Positions 7,367-21,400 of a stretch of 64,000 bases of DNA are shown piece after piece. This DNA comes from a virus. Made by a program: the position numbers and the translations under genes. Each line of letters begins with the position of its first letter. Positions within the stretch are counted from its first letter, which is position 1. The notes beneath the pieces are model-generated. The model ran no database searches and had not been told where the DNA came from. It was given only the letters and a program-made list of their open reading frames with translations. The stretch spans positions 1 through 64,000 of IMG/VR virus record IMGVR_UViG_3300020433_000003, one strand, 5' to 3'.

Positions 7367-9466
7367 ATGCCTGCCACCCCATCGAATCTAACGTCATTAG
7401 ATTTCTTCGAGATAAAGGAGTCCATTAAGTCATATCTCAGAACAAGAACTGAGTTTAGTGATTATGACTTTGAAGGATCTAGTGCATCGTACCTAATAGA
7501 CACATTAGCGTACAATACTTATTACAGCGCATTCACCGCTAACATGTCGATGAATGAAGCGTTTTTAGAATCAGCGACGGTAAGAGATAACGTTGTAAGA
7601 CTTGCAAAGCAGTTAAACTATACACCTAGATCAATAAAGGCAGCAAAAGCATGTGTTCGTATTACTGCACAGGCAGCATTATTACCTGGTGCTCAGAGTT
7701 ACCCTGATAGTATCATTATTAAGAAGGGTGATGTGTTTATATCTGAGATCAATGGTGAGACATTTACATATGCTCTTACAAGAGACACACAAGCAACAGT
7801 TGACCAAACTACTGGATTAGCAACATTCTCACAACTCGTAATCTATCAAGGTAACTTTGTTACTTTCAATTATACAGTTGATGATACTGCTAGGGCAAAC
7901 TATGTAATTCCTGCTGAGGGAGTTGATACTGAGTTACTTACAGTATCTGTAAAACCAAATGAACAGTCTGCTGAAATTGATGAATACTCTCTATCATCAA
8001 ACGCAACAGCATTGACTGCAACTTCTCGTGTTTACTTTTTAGAAGAGACAGAAGATCTTAGATACAAGGTAATATTTGGTGATGGAGTTCTAGGACGTAA
8101 GTTAATTGATAATGAGTTTATTGTATTAGAGTACATTACTACTGATGGACCAAAAGCAAACGGTGCTAATAAGTTTAGTTTTATAGGTCAAGCAGTAGAT
8201 GTAACAGGACGTGCTGTGTTACCCTCTCAGATGTCCCTAGCAACGATTGACAGCAGTCAAAGTGGCGAGGAGAGGGAATCTGCTCTGTCAGTTAAGTTTC
8301 GCGCTCCTAGGGCATTCTCGACGCAGAACAGAGCAGTTACAGAGAATGACTACGCTCACATTGTTCAAGACATCTATCCCCAGGCAGCAGCAGTAACTGC
8401 CTATGGTGGTGAGAAACTCTCACCCCCTGAGTACGGTAAAGTGTTTATCGCAGTTAGATCAAAATCTGGTGTAAACTTAAACACTACAACAAAGAAACGT
8501 ATTCAGAATCAACTACTTGCATACTCCATGGCGTCGATTCAACCAGTAGTTGTTGATCCACGCATTTTCTACTTGTCACCTAAGATCTATCCATCATTTG
8601 ATGGTAACAGTACAACAAGGTCTGCTAACGAATTAGGATCTGCTATTTTGAAGTCAGTTGACAAGTTTAACTCACAGAATAGAGATGACAGATTTGGTGG
8701 TCGTCTTGAAATGTCAAAATTCAATAGTATGATTGACTCTGCTGATAATGCTATCGCTGGTACAACGACACAGATGACTATTGGTCAGAATTTAGACCAG
8801 TTTACATTTGGTAACGTATTTACTCAGTGTCTTGACTTTGGTAATGTCCTAACAGACCCCAGTTCATTAGGTGGTGGTGAAGGTGCTGATTGTGATCCTA
8901 AGTTCTCATCTGTTAAGTCTGGTTCATTCTATGCAACTGGTTATACAGAAGAAGTAGCAGACTTAATTGCTGCTGGTGAAGCAGCAGGATCCCTTACGAC
9001 GCAACAACAGTCAAGTGGTCTTGAATCAGCAGTATTTAATGGTACCCTAGTAGAATCACAAACCTTAGTACCAGTAAATCTTCGTGATGATGGAAAAGGT
9101 AACCTATTGATGGTTACTAATAGAAATGAAAAAGAGGTCATCCTTTCTTCATCAGTTGGTACAGTTGATTATGCCACTGGAAAAGTCTGTGCTGGACCGC
9201 TAAATATTGCAGATACCCCTGACAGTACAACTCGTGTTCCTATTGTAGTATTACCTGACGGTGATGGACTAACAATCCCACCAGGTGTCGATCCTACGTT
9301 ATTTGATCCGAAAGTTTATCCTGTTGATTATATTACTAACCCATCAAACGTAAGTGGATTTGATCCTTACAACTTTGGTGGTTGGAACTATGGTGGAAGC
9401 ACCATAAATACAATTAATTACCCGATAGATGCGTTTACCTATCCAGAAATCGACTCCTGTTTCTAA
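7367..9466 (+). CDS. 6: Baseplate wedge subunit gp6
   Basis: Protein of 699 residues, similar in length to T4 gp6 (660 aa). The N-terminal part (DFFEIKESIKSYLRTRTEFSDY, then SSASYLIDTLAYNTYY, then ESATVRDNVVRLAKQLNY) is typical of gp6 of T4-like cyanophages. The middle (ERESALSVKFRAPRAFSTQNRAVTENDYA) carries the baseplate J/gp6 motif. gp6 forms the inner ring that ties the six wedges together. The C-terminal ~120 residues are rich in Asp, Pro, Gly and Tyr and may be a lineage extension. It lies one base after gp25 and six bases before the giant gp7-like gene. Confidence 0.92.
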   Translation: MPATPSNLTSLDFFEIKESIKSYLRTRTEFSDYDFEGSSASYLIDTLAYNTYYSAFTANMSMNEAFLESATVRDNVVRLAKQLNYTPRSIKAAKACVRITAQAALLPGAQSYPDSIIIKKGDVFISEINGETFTYALTRDTQATVDQTTGLATFSQLVIYQGNFVTFNYTVDDTARANYVIPAEGVDTELLTVSVKPNEQSAEIDEYSLSSNATALTATSRVYFLEETEDLRYKVIFGDGVLGRKLIDNEFIVLEYITTDGPKANGANKFSFIGQAVDVTGRAVLPSQMSLATIDSSQSGEERESALSVKFRAPRAFSTQNRAVTENDYAHIVQDIYPQAAAVTAYGGEKLSPPEYGKVFIAVRSKSGVNLNTTTKKRIQNQLLAYSMASIQPVVVDPRIFYLSPKIYPSFDGNSTTRSANELGSAILKSVDKFNSQNRDDRFGGRLEMSKFNSMIDSADNAIAGTTTQMTIGQNLDQFTFGNVFTQCLDFGNVLTDPSSLGGGEGADCDPKFSSVKSGSFYATGYTEEVADLIAAGEAAGSLTTQQQSSGLESAVFNGTLVESQTLVPVNLRDDGKGNLLMVTNRNEKEVILSSSVGTVDYATGKVCAGPLNIADTPDSTTRVPIVVLPDGDGLTIPPGVDPTLFDPKVYPVDYITNPSNVSGFDPYNFGGWNYGGSTINTINYPIDAFTYPEIDSCF

Positions 9467-9471
9467 ATTAG

Positions 9472-12400
9472 ATGTTTGCTGACAAAATAAACATTTCGGA
9501 CAGAGTTAGTAATCAACTCCCAGAGTTTATAAGGGATGAAGATCAACAACTCGTTAACTTTCTCTTTGAATACTACAAATCACAAGAGAAGACTGGTCGT
9601 GCGTATAATGTATTAAACAATTTACTTGAATATCTTGATATTGATGCTTATGATCCTAAGATCTTAACATCTAATACAATTTTGATCAAAGATGTTGATA
9701 CAAGTGTAGAAAAAATTGAAGTAGAACAGATAGATGGATTCTTACCGAAAGATGGTTCGGTAATGATCGATAATGAAGTAATATACTACCAAGAAACAGT
9801 TCGTGGTCCTGATGCTATTCTAACACCAGGAATTTCACTAGAAGAATTTAATAAAAAGCGTCAAAACCTAGAAAGTCCTATAACATTGTTCGATGGAGTC
9901 AAAACTACCTTCGATCTTAAATTCTTAGGCACCCCAGTCTCACCTGTCTCAGCAGATCACCTTGTTGTCACTGTTTATGGGACAATGATGCAACCAACTG
10001 TTGATTATACAATCAGTGGTTCTCAAATTGTCTTTACAACACCTCCAAGAGCAAAAACTGGTACTGACCAAACTGAATTTACACAAATTCTGTATTATAT
10101 TGGTTTCGCTGACTCAGTAATCAAAAAATTAGAATATCCTGACGTTGCGACTCTTGCTGGTGATGAGTCCATGCCTATTTCTTATAATAGTCAACCTTAT
10201 TCACCTATTTCAGAGATTGGTCTAATTATTAATCGTAATGGTACTTTACAAAGACCATATATCGATTATGTACTAACTGACAACAACACAAGGATCAAAT
10301 TCTTTGTAAATATCACCTCACAGGATGTTTACCATATAAGATCTATCGAATACGTCTCTCCGTCCGTTGGATCGGGTGCTGAGGCGGTTACAAGGATAGG
10401 AGTCAATGGTGAGATTGAAGCAATCATAATCAAAAACGGAGGATCAGGATATGAACTTAACTTTGCTCCAAAAGTTTCTATATACAGTTCGACTGGTGTC
10501 GGTGGCAACTCAGCTGCAAGATCACTTGTCTCGGGAATCAAAAACATCCAACTCATAAGTGGTGGACAAGGATATACATCATATAACCCTCCACTTATTA
10601 ATATCACACCCCCTAGTGATCTAGTCAACGGTTCAAGGGCAACTGCTGCCATTACAGTTGATGATACAACTGGTCAGGTAGATAGCGTTACTATTACAGA
10701 CTCTGGTTCTGGGTATGACTTTATTCCAGCAATCACTTTCCAAAACCCAGGTGGTGCATCAATTAGTGATCCTACTATTGATGGTGAGGGTAGATTAAAC
10801 GTTGATTCTATCACAGTTACTTCAACAGGTATAGGATACAGCAACCCTCCAACAATTTACATTGATCCTGCTCCTGTTGATGGTATTGATGCAGAAGCAT
10901 CATGTACAGTATCACCTGATGGACAGGTTGTTCAAGTTACTATCAATAATAGAGGTAGAGGATATTTAACTCCACCAAGAGCAAGAATTATACAACCAGT
11001 TGGTGCACAGGTTTTAGATGTAACTGTTGCTAACGGTAGTGTTACCAATATCAACCTATTGACTGGTGGTGCTGGATATACAGACGCACCTTCTGTTTAT
11101 ATTGTAGATGATCGTAAAGGACCACTAGGAGAAGCAATCGGTGGTACAGGAGCATTAGCAGCAGCGACTATATTCAACGGAGAGATTACTGATATCAATA
11201 TCATCAGTTTTGGAACAGGTTACTCTGAAAGTTCGCCACCCAAAGTGTACATAGCCGAACCTTTATCTGCTGCATCGTCCTGTGACGTTGGATTTGGTGA
11301 AATTACTGGTTGTAAGATTTTAAGTGCTGGTTCTTACTATGAACCCTCTGCATTCCTTAATTGTGCTCGTGGTGTATCTGATGTAGTACAATTTGACAAC
11401 TATGGTAATCAGATATATGCAAAAGAGGCACAACTAGCACAAAGTAACCATACAAGTGGTGCTGTTGTACATAACCTTGACTCTCAGATCATTAGACAAG
11501 TATTTGACAAGTTTAGACGTCAATATATGCCTACTATCAACATTGACTACTCACAGGTCAATCCGATACAGGTTATTAAGACTATTAAGGACTTCTATAT
11601 CTCTAAGGGTACGAAAACTGCTGCACAGTACCTATTCAAGATATTATTCGGTGAACAGGTTGATGTTTACTACCCAAGAGAAGAATTAGTCACACCATCT
11701 GCTGCTTCATGGATAGTTGACACTATTTTAAGAGCAGAGTTGATATCTGGTGATCCTGCTGACTTACCTAACTCACAACTTAATCAATTTGCTGATGATG
11801 TTGATCCAAACATCGGAGATGCTAATGTATTGATTGAAAACGTCATTTCAATCATAGAAGGTACAGATACAATCTATGAATTAGCAATATCAGAAGAAAC
11901 ATTATCAGGGGTATTCAAGATTCCCTATAAAACAGTTCTTGCAGAACCATTAACAACAACAGAGAACATAATAACAGTTGACTCAACTATTGGGTGGCCC
12001 GAGAAGAACGGAACTATCATTATTGGTGATTCTGAGGTTGTACAGTATAAAGAAAAATCACTAAACCAGTTTATCGAGTGTACACGTTCTAAAAACGGTG
12101 TGGTAGAAGACTGGGACCCAGGAACTACTATATTCTCTGACATATTTGTATATGTCAACCGTGACACACCAACAGAAGTCAAACTTCGTGTTCTAGGTAT
12201 TGCAGAAGCGGGTACAACAGTCTTAGAAGACAGTGGATCATATTATCTACCTGGTGACAAGTTAAATGTTGCTGCGTTAGGTTCTACTGCTAATGATAAG
12301 CGTCTAAACTCATGGTTATATAACGTTAAGAAATTAATATCTGTTACACAGATCACTCCTACACAAAACAACAACTCAGTAAGTCAAATTGCTAACGTTG

Positions 12401-15400
12401 TTTGTGCTAACCCACATGGTTTACTTGTAGAAGACAAGGTTACCATTTATGGTGCTAACCCTGCTGTATATAATGGCACGTTTGAAGTAACATCACGTCT
12501 TGATGAGTTTACCTTTACATATAACTTACCTGTTCCTACTGATATTATTCCACAAGGTAATATTCTATTATCAGTTGACCTTAACAGAGGTAAGTCAACT
12601 GTAAATTCTATTAATGAAGTTATATCACTCTTTACATCTAATATACAGAACTCATTCTTTAATAGTGCTTATGTTTATATTGCTGCATCTGGATTACCCA
12701 ACTATAAGGTTGGACCATTCACAGGATCTGCACTTATTCCAGGAAACCAACGTAAGTTACTAAGATTCCCTAGAACAGTTGAGACAGTATCTACAAGAAC
12801 AGTAGTTGCACCTAACACTCCTATCGGATCATGGGTAAATGGTGTTGCTGCATGGTCTTACAAGTCTGCTGAGGTTGTAACATTCGGACCTCTAACCAGT
12901 ATTAATATTCTTACAAATGGACAAGACTATGATGCTGGATCAAAACCAGCATTAGAAATATCTGGTGGTGGAGGTACAGGTGCTGCTGCTACGGTAACTG
13001 TTAATGGTTCTCTATTCTCTATTGCTGTAACTAATGAGGGATCTGGTTATACAGAACAACCATTAATCTCTATTGTTGGTGGTGGTGGATTTGGTGCAAC
13101 TGCACAAGCGGTTGTTACTAACGGTAGAGTAACTAGAATACTTGTAGAGAACGCTGGAACAGGATACACTTCTCAACCTACTATATCAATTACTGGTGGT
13201 GGCGGTACAGGTGCTCTTGCATCTGCACAAGTTCGTGGTCCTATATCAGGTGTGACACTAACATCTCCTGGTGCTGGATATACATCAACTCCTACAATTA
13301 GACTAAACTCTGGTGAAGGTGCTCTGGCACAACCTATTGTTATTAATGGTCGTATTGTATCAATCGCTATTATTAACTCTGGTTCTGGATATACAACTGC
13401 ACCTACTATCTTCATTAATGGTGATGGATTTGGTGCTCAGGCAGTTGCTGTTATTGGAACATTAGGAGAAGATAAAGGTAAAGTTATATCTGTAACAATT
13501 ACAAACAGAGGTGTTGGATATACACAAGGAATGACAACTGTACGTTTAGAAGCAGTTGGTCAACTAGCAACATTCCAAGCAAACGTATTCCAGTGGAATA
13601 AAAACCTTGAATATGAATTAGATACAAAGTATGACGTAGCAAGAGGATATGTATTTACTGGATTCAATAACCAGTATGGTGGTGAGTATGCACATATATC
13701 AGATCCAAAAGAACTAAGATATGTTGTTGGTGATAACGTTGTATTAGATCCAGTTACACAATCATTCAGAGAGATAGGTGTTAATGAAGCACACTCTCCT
13801 ATTATTGGTTGGGCATTTGATGGTAACCCAATCTACGGTCCATATGGATATATTGACCCAACTGATCAGAACAGTGGACTAAGAAGAATGCGTTCATCTT
13901 ATAAACTTAAAGATGAAGTTGTATATGATGTAGATACTAACCCAACACCATCAAGAACAGACGGTCCTGCATTATCAGAGTATCCTGCTGGTATATTTGT
14001 CAATGACTATGAATACACATTCCAAAGAGGTGACTTAGATCCTTACAATGGTAGATTCTGTAAGACACCTGATTTCCCTGCTGGAACATATGCATATTTC
14101 ATTACTATTGATGAATCAGATGAGGGTTTACCAGTATTCCCTTATATTATTGGTCCACAGTTTAACTCTGTTGTTGATACATGGAATTTATCACTAAATG
14201 CAGTTCAAGAGAATATACCTCTTGATGTTTCTCGTTTCAGAGATCCATATGCCAATGTTGACATTGATATTGAACGTCAACCTAACCAAGAGTCAGATCA
14301 GTTCGTTACTGAGAAAGAAGGTGATGTGCTTATCTTTGAAATAGAGGATATCGATGGTGATGGTATAATTACACCTGTTGAGATTGCAAATCAACAAGCA
14401 ATTACAGAAGAAGCAGCATTACAGATATATGATTACTTCCCATTAGTATCTGCTGAGTCAAGAGTTGATATTGAAGTAGAGACAACTACAAAATTTGAAT
14501 CTGCACAAATTGATGGGTTTGTTATTGAAAACCCAGGTGTATCATATCAGGTTAATGATACATTGTTCTTTGACAATACAGGAACAGGTGGATTTGGTGC
14601 ATCTGCACAAATTGAGTCAGTGGTAGGTCAAGGTATTGCATCTTATCAGAAAGAAATTATAAATGACATACCATACGGTAAAATTGTTACTTCTGCTAAC
14701 CATGAACTTATTGCACAAGATGAAATCATCGTAAGTTCACGAGTTATTACAGAAAACACAAATAAGAGATTCTACATGTCAGTTGTTACTGGTATTGAGA
14801 CAATCTCTGTTGATCAGATAGGTGTTGGTTATAATGAGCAGATTCCTGCAACTTATGAGATTATTGCAAGTCAAGGACAAGACGTAGAACTAGATGTCGT
14901 TCTTGACACTACTACTGGTAAGATTGATACTGTTAATATCATTAATTCTGGTTATGGATACTCAGTAGATGCTATACCTCAGATAAGAGTATCACATCCA
15001 CAACAATACAAGAAAACTTACTATTGGGTTAACCAGTATGCTGAATCTTCTGCATCATTTGAAATATTTGACATTCAACCAGCAGATGATCGTACATGGT
15101 ATGTGTGTGGTGAACTTACAGAGACAAATGGCAATAGTTCTGCATTCTTAGCTAAGTTCTCTGATCTTGGTGGTGTAATTTGGGATAGAACACTTTTACC
15201 AAGTGCAAGTATCAAGAAAGCAAGATTTAAACGTATATACTTAGATCAAACAACTGCTGATGACCATATCATCTATGTTCTTGGTGAAACAGAGTCACAA
15301 TCAACTGCTGCATACAATCCTGACATATTAGTTGTCAAATATCAATCTGGTCTTGATAATGCTAACAACCCAGAGGGTATTGTTGAGTGGCAGAAGGAAA

Positions 15401-18400
15401 TTGCTGGTGTATCAGGTTCAACAAGGTCTGATTATGCTGGTGACCTCTATATGGACGATGAACAACGTCTATACATCTGTGGTTGGACAGATACTAACTC
15501 AGTTGACCCAGATGACATCTGGATCATGCAACTTAACAGTTTAGGTGATGTTATTGAGAAACGTAAGTTTGCTTCACCTAATCAAGGTGAACAATTACAT
15601 CAGATTCATTATATTGGTGATGATAAGATTATATTCACTGGTATTGACTTAGATAACAACGATCTCATGTTTGGTGAAATGATCTATGATGGATCTAACA
15701 TTGAAATGAGATATGTTAAAAAATTAGCAGTATCTGGTGGTCAGGTAAGAAGACCACAGTTTGTTATTGATTCTTACAATGATTTGTTCTTCACATGCGA
15801 TATGTGGAACGGAACTAAGCATTATGGTGTTGCATTGTTCAAAATTGCAATGTCACAGGTTGAAACTACTGCTGCTAACCCAACATGGATATTCTCGAAG
15901 ATTATTGCACCTAGTATTGCTTTTGAGTCAATTACACATGCTGGTATCTCTCTTGATGAGTTTGGTAACATTAATCTTGTTACACATGTCTTATATGAAG
16001 ATAATAACCAACAAGCAGTCATTAATTACATCAAATACGATGGAACGACTCTTAAAAAGTCAAATGTCATTTCTGGTGCTTGGAATAGTGGAACTTCATC
16101 AACAGATTACGGTTTAGGGTTTACTGCACATAATCATACCGTTGATAACTCTGGTGATGTCATAATTCCAGCAAATATTCAAAAATCAGTCCAAAGTGCT
16201 GTATATCGTTTTAATGACACTAACGATCTTTACTTTGACTCTACAAAACAGAAAAAGGCGATTCCTACGATTGTAAACAGTGCACAACTTGTTTATGATA
16301 GTACTGTTCAAAAATTTGGTACTGGATCACTTAAATTCCAACAATACGGTTCATTATCATGGGCAGACCTTGATAACAATGATGATTGGACTGTTGCGAT
16401 GTGGGTTAAGATGGATACGTCTCATGACTCCAATAATCCAATAATGGAGATGGTTACAGTCATAGATGACGCTGGTTCGACTGTAAAACTCAATATTATT
16501 GGTGCAGCATCAGATGCTAACTTTGGTAAGATCAGAATGGTGATTGCACCCCAAGGTGCGAGTGCAGTGACTGTTGATTCAGTTGGATCAACATATTTCA
16601 ATACAATGGACGCTGGTAACTGGCATCACATTGCATTTGTTAAAGAAGAACCTAGTTTGGGTTCATATGACTATTCTGTTTATTTTGATGGTGTAAGAAC
16701 AAATACTGCGACTAGCACTGCTGATATTGCAATGGATGACCTTACAATCGGTTGTGCAACATCAGGACAAGCAATTACCAATTCATTCCTTGGAAATATC
16801 GATGATATCGCTATTGAACCAAGAGCAGTCTATACTGGATCATCTTTACAGGTTCCTACCGAAAGATATCGTATTACAACAGTTAATAGCAATACCGACT
16901 ACATTAAGTTTGATAGAGAGCATAGTAAGCGTGCTGATTACCAAACATCAACAGATGGCATCGTATTTACAGAAAATACAAATCTCAACATTAATAATCT
17001 TAATAATCCAGTAATTACCGTTTGGAACGAAGGTGCAAGTGGATTACAGATATTAGACTACTCTGACGTTACTTCTCAACTAAGTCCAGGAACTTATACG
17101 TTCTCAGAGACAATTACAACATTTGCGTCTAAAACTTCGACTATTCCAACTCCATTAGGTAAGAGACTACTTATTACACCTAATGTTGTTGCAAAATACT
17201 ATATTAGGGATGCTGGGTATTCTAAGATTGATAACGTCCTAGAATTCACATTTAACCAAGATATCAAGTATTCTAAGGGAAGTATTATTCAACAGTTCAA
17301 TTCCCAAGGTGTAACACAAGCATTCGGTACTATTGTTGAAGTTCCAACAGGAACACTTAATAATCCTGGATTAGGCAACAAATACAAGATTGGTAAGATA
17401 TATGGTAACTTTAACGATTCAGACAGATTTAGAAACGATACTGGCGAAGAAAACACTATTGACAACGTAGAGTTCAATGTTAAGCGTCCACAGGAACAAT
17501 GGGTAACTGGTAAGGCATATGTCGTTGGAGATCAGGTTTATAGTGCTGGTAAGATATATGCTGCTACAAACTCTGCTACATCAGGTGTAACTGCTCCTAC
17601 ACACTCTATTGGTATAGTTACTGATGGTGCTGTCACATGGAACTTTATTAGTGTATCTGGAACATTACAAGTTAATCTTGCAGACTATGCTTGGCCCAGA
17701 CCATCAGAACCAGAATGGGAAGAAAATAGATCTTATTCTGCTAATGATTTTGTTTATTATGGTAGATACAAGTATCAGGCACAAGCAGATGGTATTGCTG
17801 GACCAACTGCTCCTGTACACACAACTGGTACTGTTAGTGATGGAAATGTCGACTGGGCATATGTTTCAACATATACAGGATTAGATTCGTTTGCTAGATT
17901 TAGACCATACGCTGAAAACGATTATCGAGTACAAATTATGGGAATCTACACAGATTCCGATTTCATAGTTGGTGACGTAATTTCGCTAGGTAATAGTATC
18001 ACGGCTATACCAAACGCAGATAATCCAAAGATAGCAGATATCGATGGAATTGGATCTGTAAGTAAGATTAGATTTACTGTAAACCTTGATAAAGACATTA
18101 TTAGAACTGCTAATGCAAGAACTGACTTAATATATGCAACTGCTACTACTGCACATAATTTAAACGCAAATGACATTCTATATGTTGAAGGATTCACAAC
18201 TGCTGAATTTAATGGATCATTCTTTGTACAAGAACTATTCTCTTCAAGGGATTACACATATAGACTTCGTTCAACTGCAAGTGCTGATCCAGCATTTGTA
18301 AACAATGGTATTGCGAATGTCAAGATATCATCTAAGCACCCAACATTATTGTTGGTTAGAAATCATTCTTATATCTTTGATATGAGTGATGCATCTAACT

Positions 18401-21400
18401 TTGGATATTTCTTATCATTCTCACAAGATAACCAGTTTAAACTTGAATACTCATTTAACGTTATTGAAAGAGAAGGAACTCCTGGTGTAGCATCTGCAAC
18501 TGAGACACCTACTGTTCAGTTTACAATCGGTGGAGAAGTTACTAATATTACTTACTACTTTGACCCATCAAGACTTGGTTCTAATTCACCTGTTGGTGCA
18601 AACTCATTTATTGATGTTATCAAAACACCGTTTGATGGTACATTTAGAATTTCTGAGGTTCTAAGTGATACTGAGTTTAGATTCCCATTATTATATGAAC
18701 CAGAATTTACGAATGCTAATATAGGACTTGACGATCAAGATCAACCTAATTCCAAATACTCTACTACATCAGTAAAAGCGATTGGTCCTATTAACAATAT
18801 CAAACTGATATCCCCAGGTGGGTTCTATCAGAGACTACCTGTTGTATCTGATATTGCATCAGATCGTAAGATTGAGAAAGTCAGAATTGGTAATGGTGGT
18901 ACTGAATATGCAGTTGGTGTCTATACACAGGTTCCTATCCTAGGTGATGGTGAAGGTGGTCTTGTTCAAATCACTGTTGAAGTTGATGAAGAGATTGGAT
19001 CAGGAACTATCACTGATGTTGCACTAACAGACCCAGGAAAAGGATATACAGAAGCATCTATTGACGTAGATGGTATCGAAGGTATTCTTGGACCCACATT
19101 ATCAGGTTCTGGTGCAGAATTAAATGTTATCATTCCTGCTGAGGGTTCTGGTGCTGCTGTATTCTTAACTGGTAGACAGATTGGTAAGATCAAGACTCTT
19201 AAAAACAATGAGTTTGGTTATGGTTATTCACATGACTATACCTTACGTCCTGAGATTGCATTCCCAGTCAACTTACAGTTATTCAATACATCTATTCTTT
19301 CACAGATTACGATTACAAATCCTGGTGCTGGTTATACATCTCCTCCTTCTGTTATCATCGAAGGTGGTGGTGGATCAGGTGCTGAGGCAGAGGCAATCGT
19401 TAAGAACAATAGATTATCAGAGATTCTAATTAAAAATCCTGGTGCTGGATATAGTTCACAACCAACAGTCACACTTAAATCAGAATTTACATACGTTGTA
19501 AACCTTGATTTGAACTACTTACAGTTCAACTTCCCACATGGTATTACAACTGGTGCTGCTGTACAGTTTAGAGCAGAAGATATTGGTTCTACTGTCGGTG
19601 TACTACCAAAACCAAGTTCAGTTGGTTTGACATCATTATCATCTACACAGACATACTATGCCATCACTGGTGATGCTAACTCACTAGAATCTGACCAGTT
19701 AAGATTTGCTTTGACACCTGTTGATGCACAGTCTGGTAACTTTATCACATTCTTGACACAGGGTGATGGTCGTCAGGTTCTTCTTACTGAGGTATTTGGT
19801 GGTCAAGCAGATGCTATTGTAGAGACATCACGTTTCTTAGAAGGTGAAGAAGTATTCCAAGGTGAGACATATGAATTAGCAAGTGCATTTGGTTTTGTAT
19901 CAGAAAACGAAGGTTGGCAGATACAACCTAAGATCTTAAAGATTACTAACCCAAGAGGAGACTTTGTTGTTGGTGGTAAAGTACAAGGTGTGATATCTCG
20001 TGCATCTGGTATTATTGATAACTTGAATATTGCTAAGGGTGTTCTTAATATTGACGCTCTTACTAAAACTCCTGGTAGATTTATTGATGACGTTGGTAAA
20101 CCATCAGAAATTGTACAGAAGATTCAAGACTCTTACTTCTATCAGAACTTCTCTTATGTTATTAAGTCTAAGATTCCTATCAATAGATGGAAAGAGCAGA
20201 TATTAGAGAACAACCATCCTGTTGGATTCAACATGTTTGGTCAGTTAGAACTAACTGGTGGTAAGGACGTATCTGGACGTAAAGTTATTGCTGGATTTAC
20301 AAAACAGGTAAACATTAATGAGTATACTAATGTAAACCAGATTACATCCTTTGGTGCTGCACAACCCATCTACTCTACATTTAATAACTCTGAGGTTCTA
20401 TTCCGTAAGAAGAGATTAACTAACTCTGAGGAAATTCTAACTTCTATTGTTAAGAAGATTGATAATATTGCATCACAATTTGATGGATCTAGAAAGTCAT
20501 TCCCAATCGCTGTTGAAGGTGAAAACTTAGTTGTAAATGAGAACCAGTTACTAATTACACTCAATGGTATTATACAGGCACCTGGAACTTCATATAGTGT
20601 TGTTGGTAATAACATTGTATTTGCTGAACCTCCAAAACCTGATTCTAAGGTTGTATACAGAAATGTAGAAGTTGACCTATATCCAATTACAAGATTTAAC
20701 TTGAATACTATCGGTGGTATATTCCCATCAATAGGTGATACAGTATTTGGTTTTGTTTCTAATGCAACTGCAAGAGTTGTTGCAACTGGTGCTACATCTA
20801 TTGATGTTGTAGATATTCAAAATGGTCCATTTGTACTTAATGAAAGAATTGATGTTAGCAGAACAGGATTCAGTGCTCTTATTGGATCAATAGATGACTC
20901 TATTACTAAAATATTCTTACAGAATATAGGTGGTGAATTTACACAAAGTGCACTTGCTGGTGACAAAGTAACTGGTGCTACAACAGGAGCAACCGCTACT
21001 ATACAAACTGTTGATGCTGTTAATCAGACTATTGACGTTGTTGATATGGCAAATGGTTACTTTGATAGAGGAGAGGATGTATCATTCTTTACTGCTGGAT
21101 ATGGTGCTAATGTATTAAACGTAGATAGTGTAAACTATAAAACTATCTTTGAGTTTGGTGAAACAGTAACAAGTCTTGATGGTAATACTGCTGTAATTGA
21201 AGAGAACAACCTTGACCTTGATGGTGTTATTGATGATAAGTTAGTTCTTTCTAAAACATCAGGTACATCTGAATATGAAACAGGAACATACAGTATATTC
21301 TTAAACGATATAATCTACTCAGCAAGTTCTAATATTGCTGCTAAGATTACAAGTATTTCTCCATATAGAGATCCTATTGTTTCTATCAACTTAGTACGTC

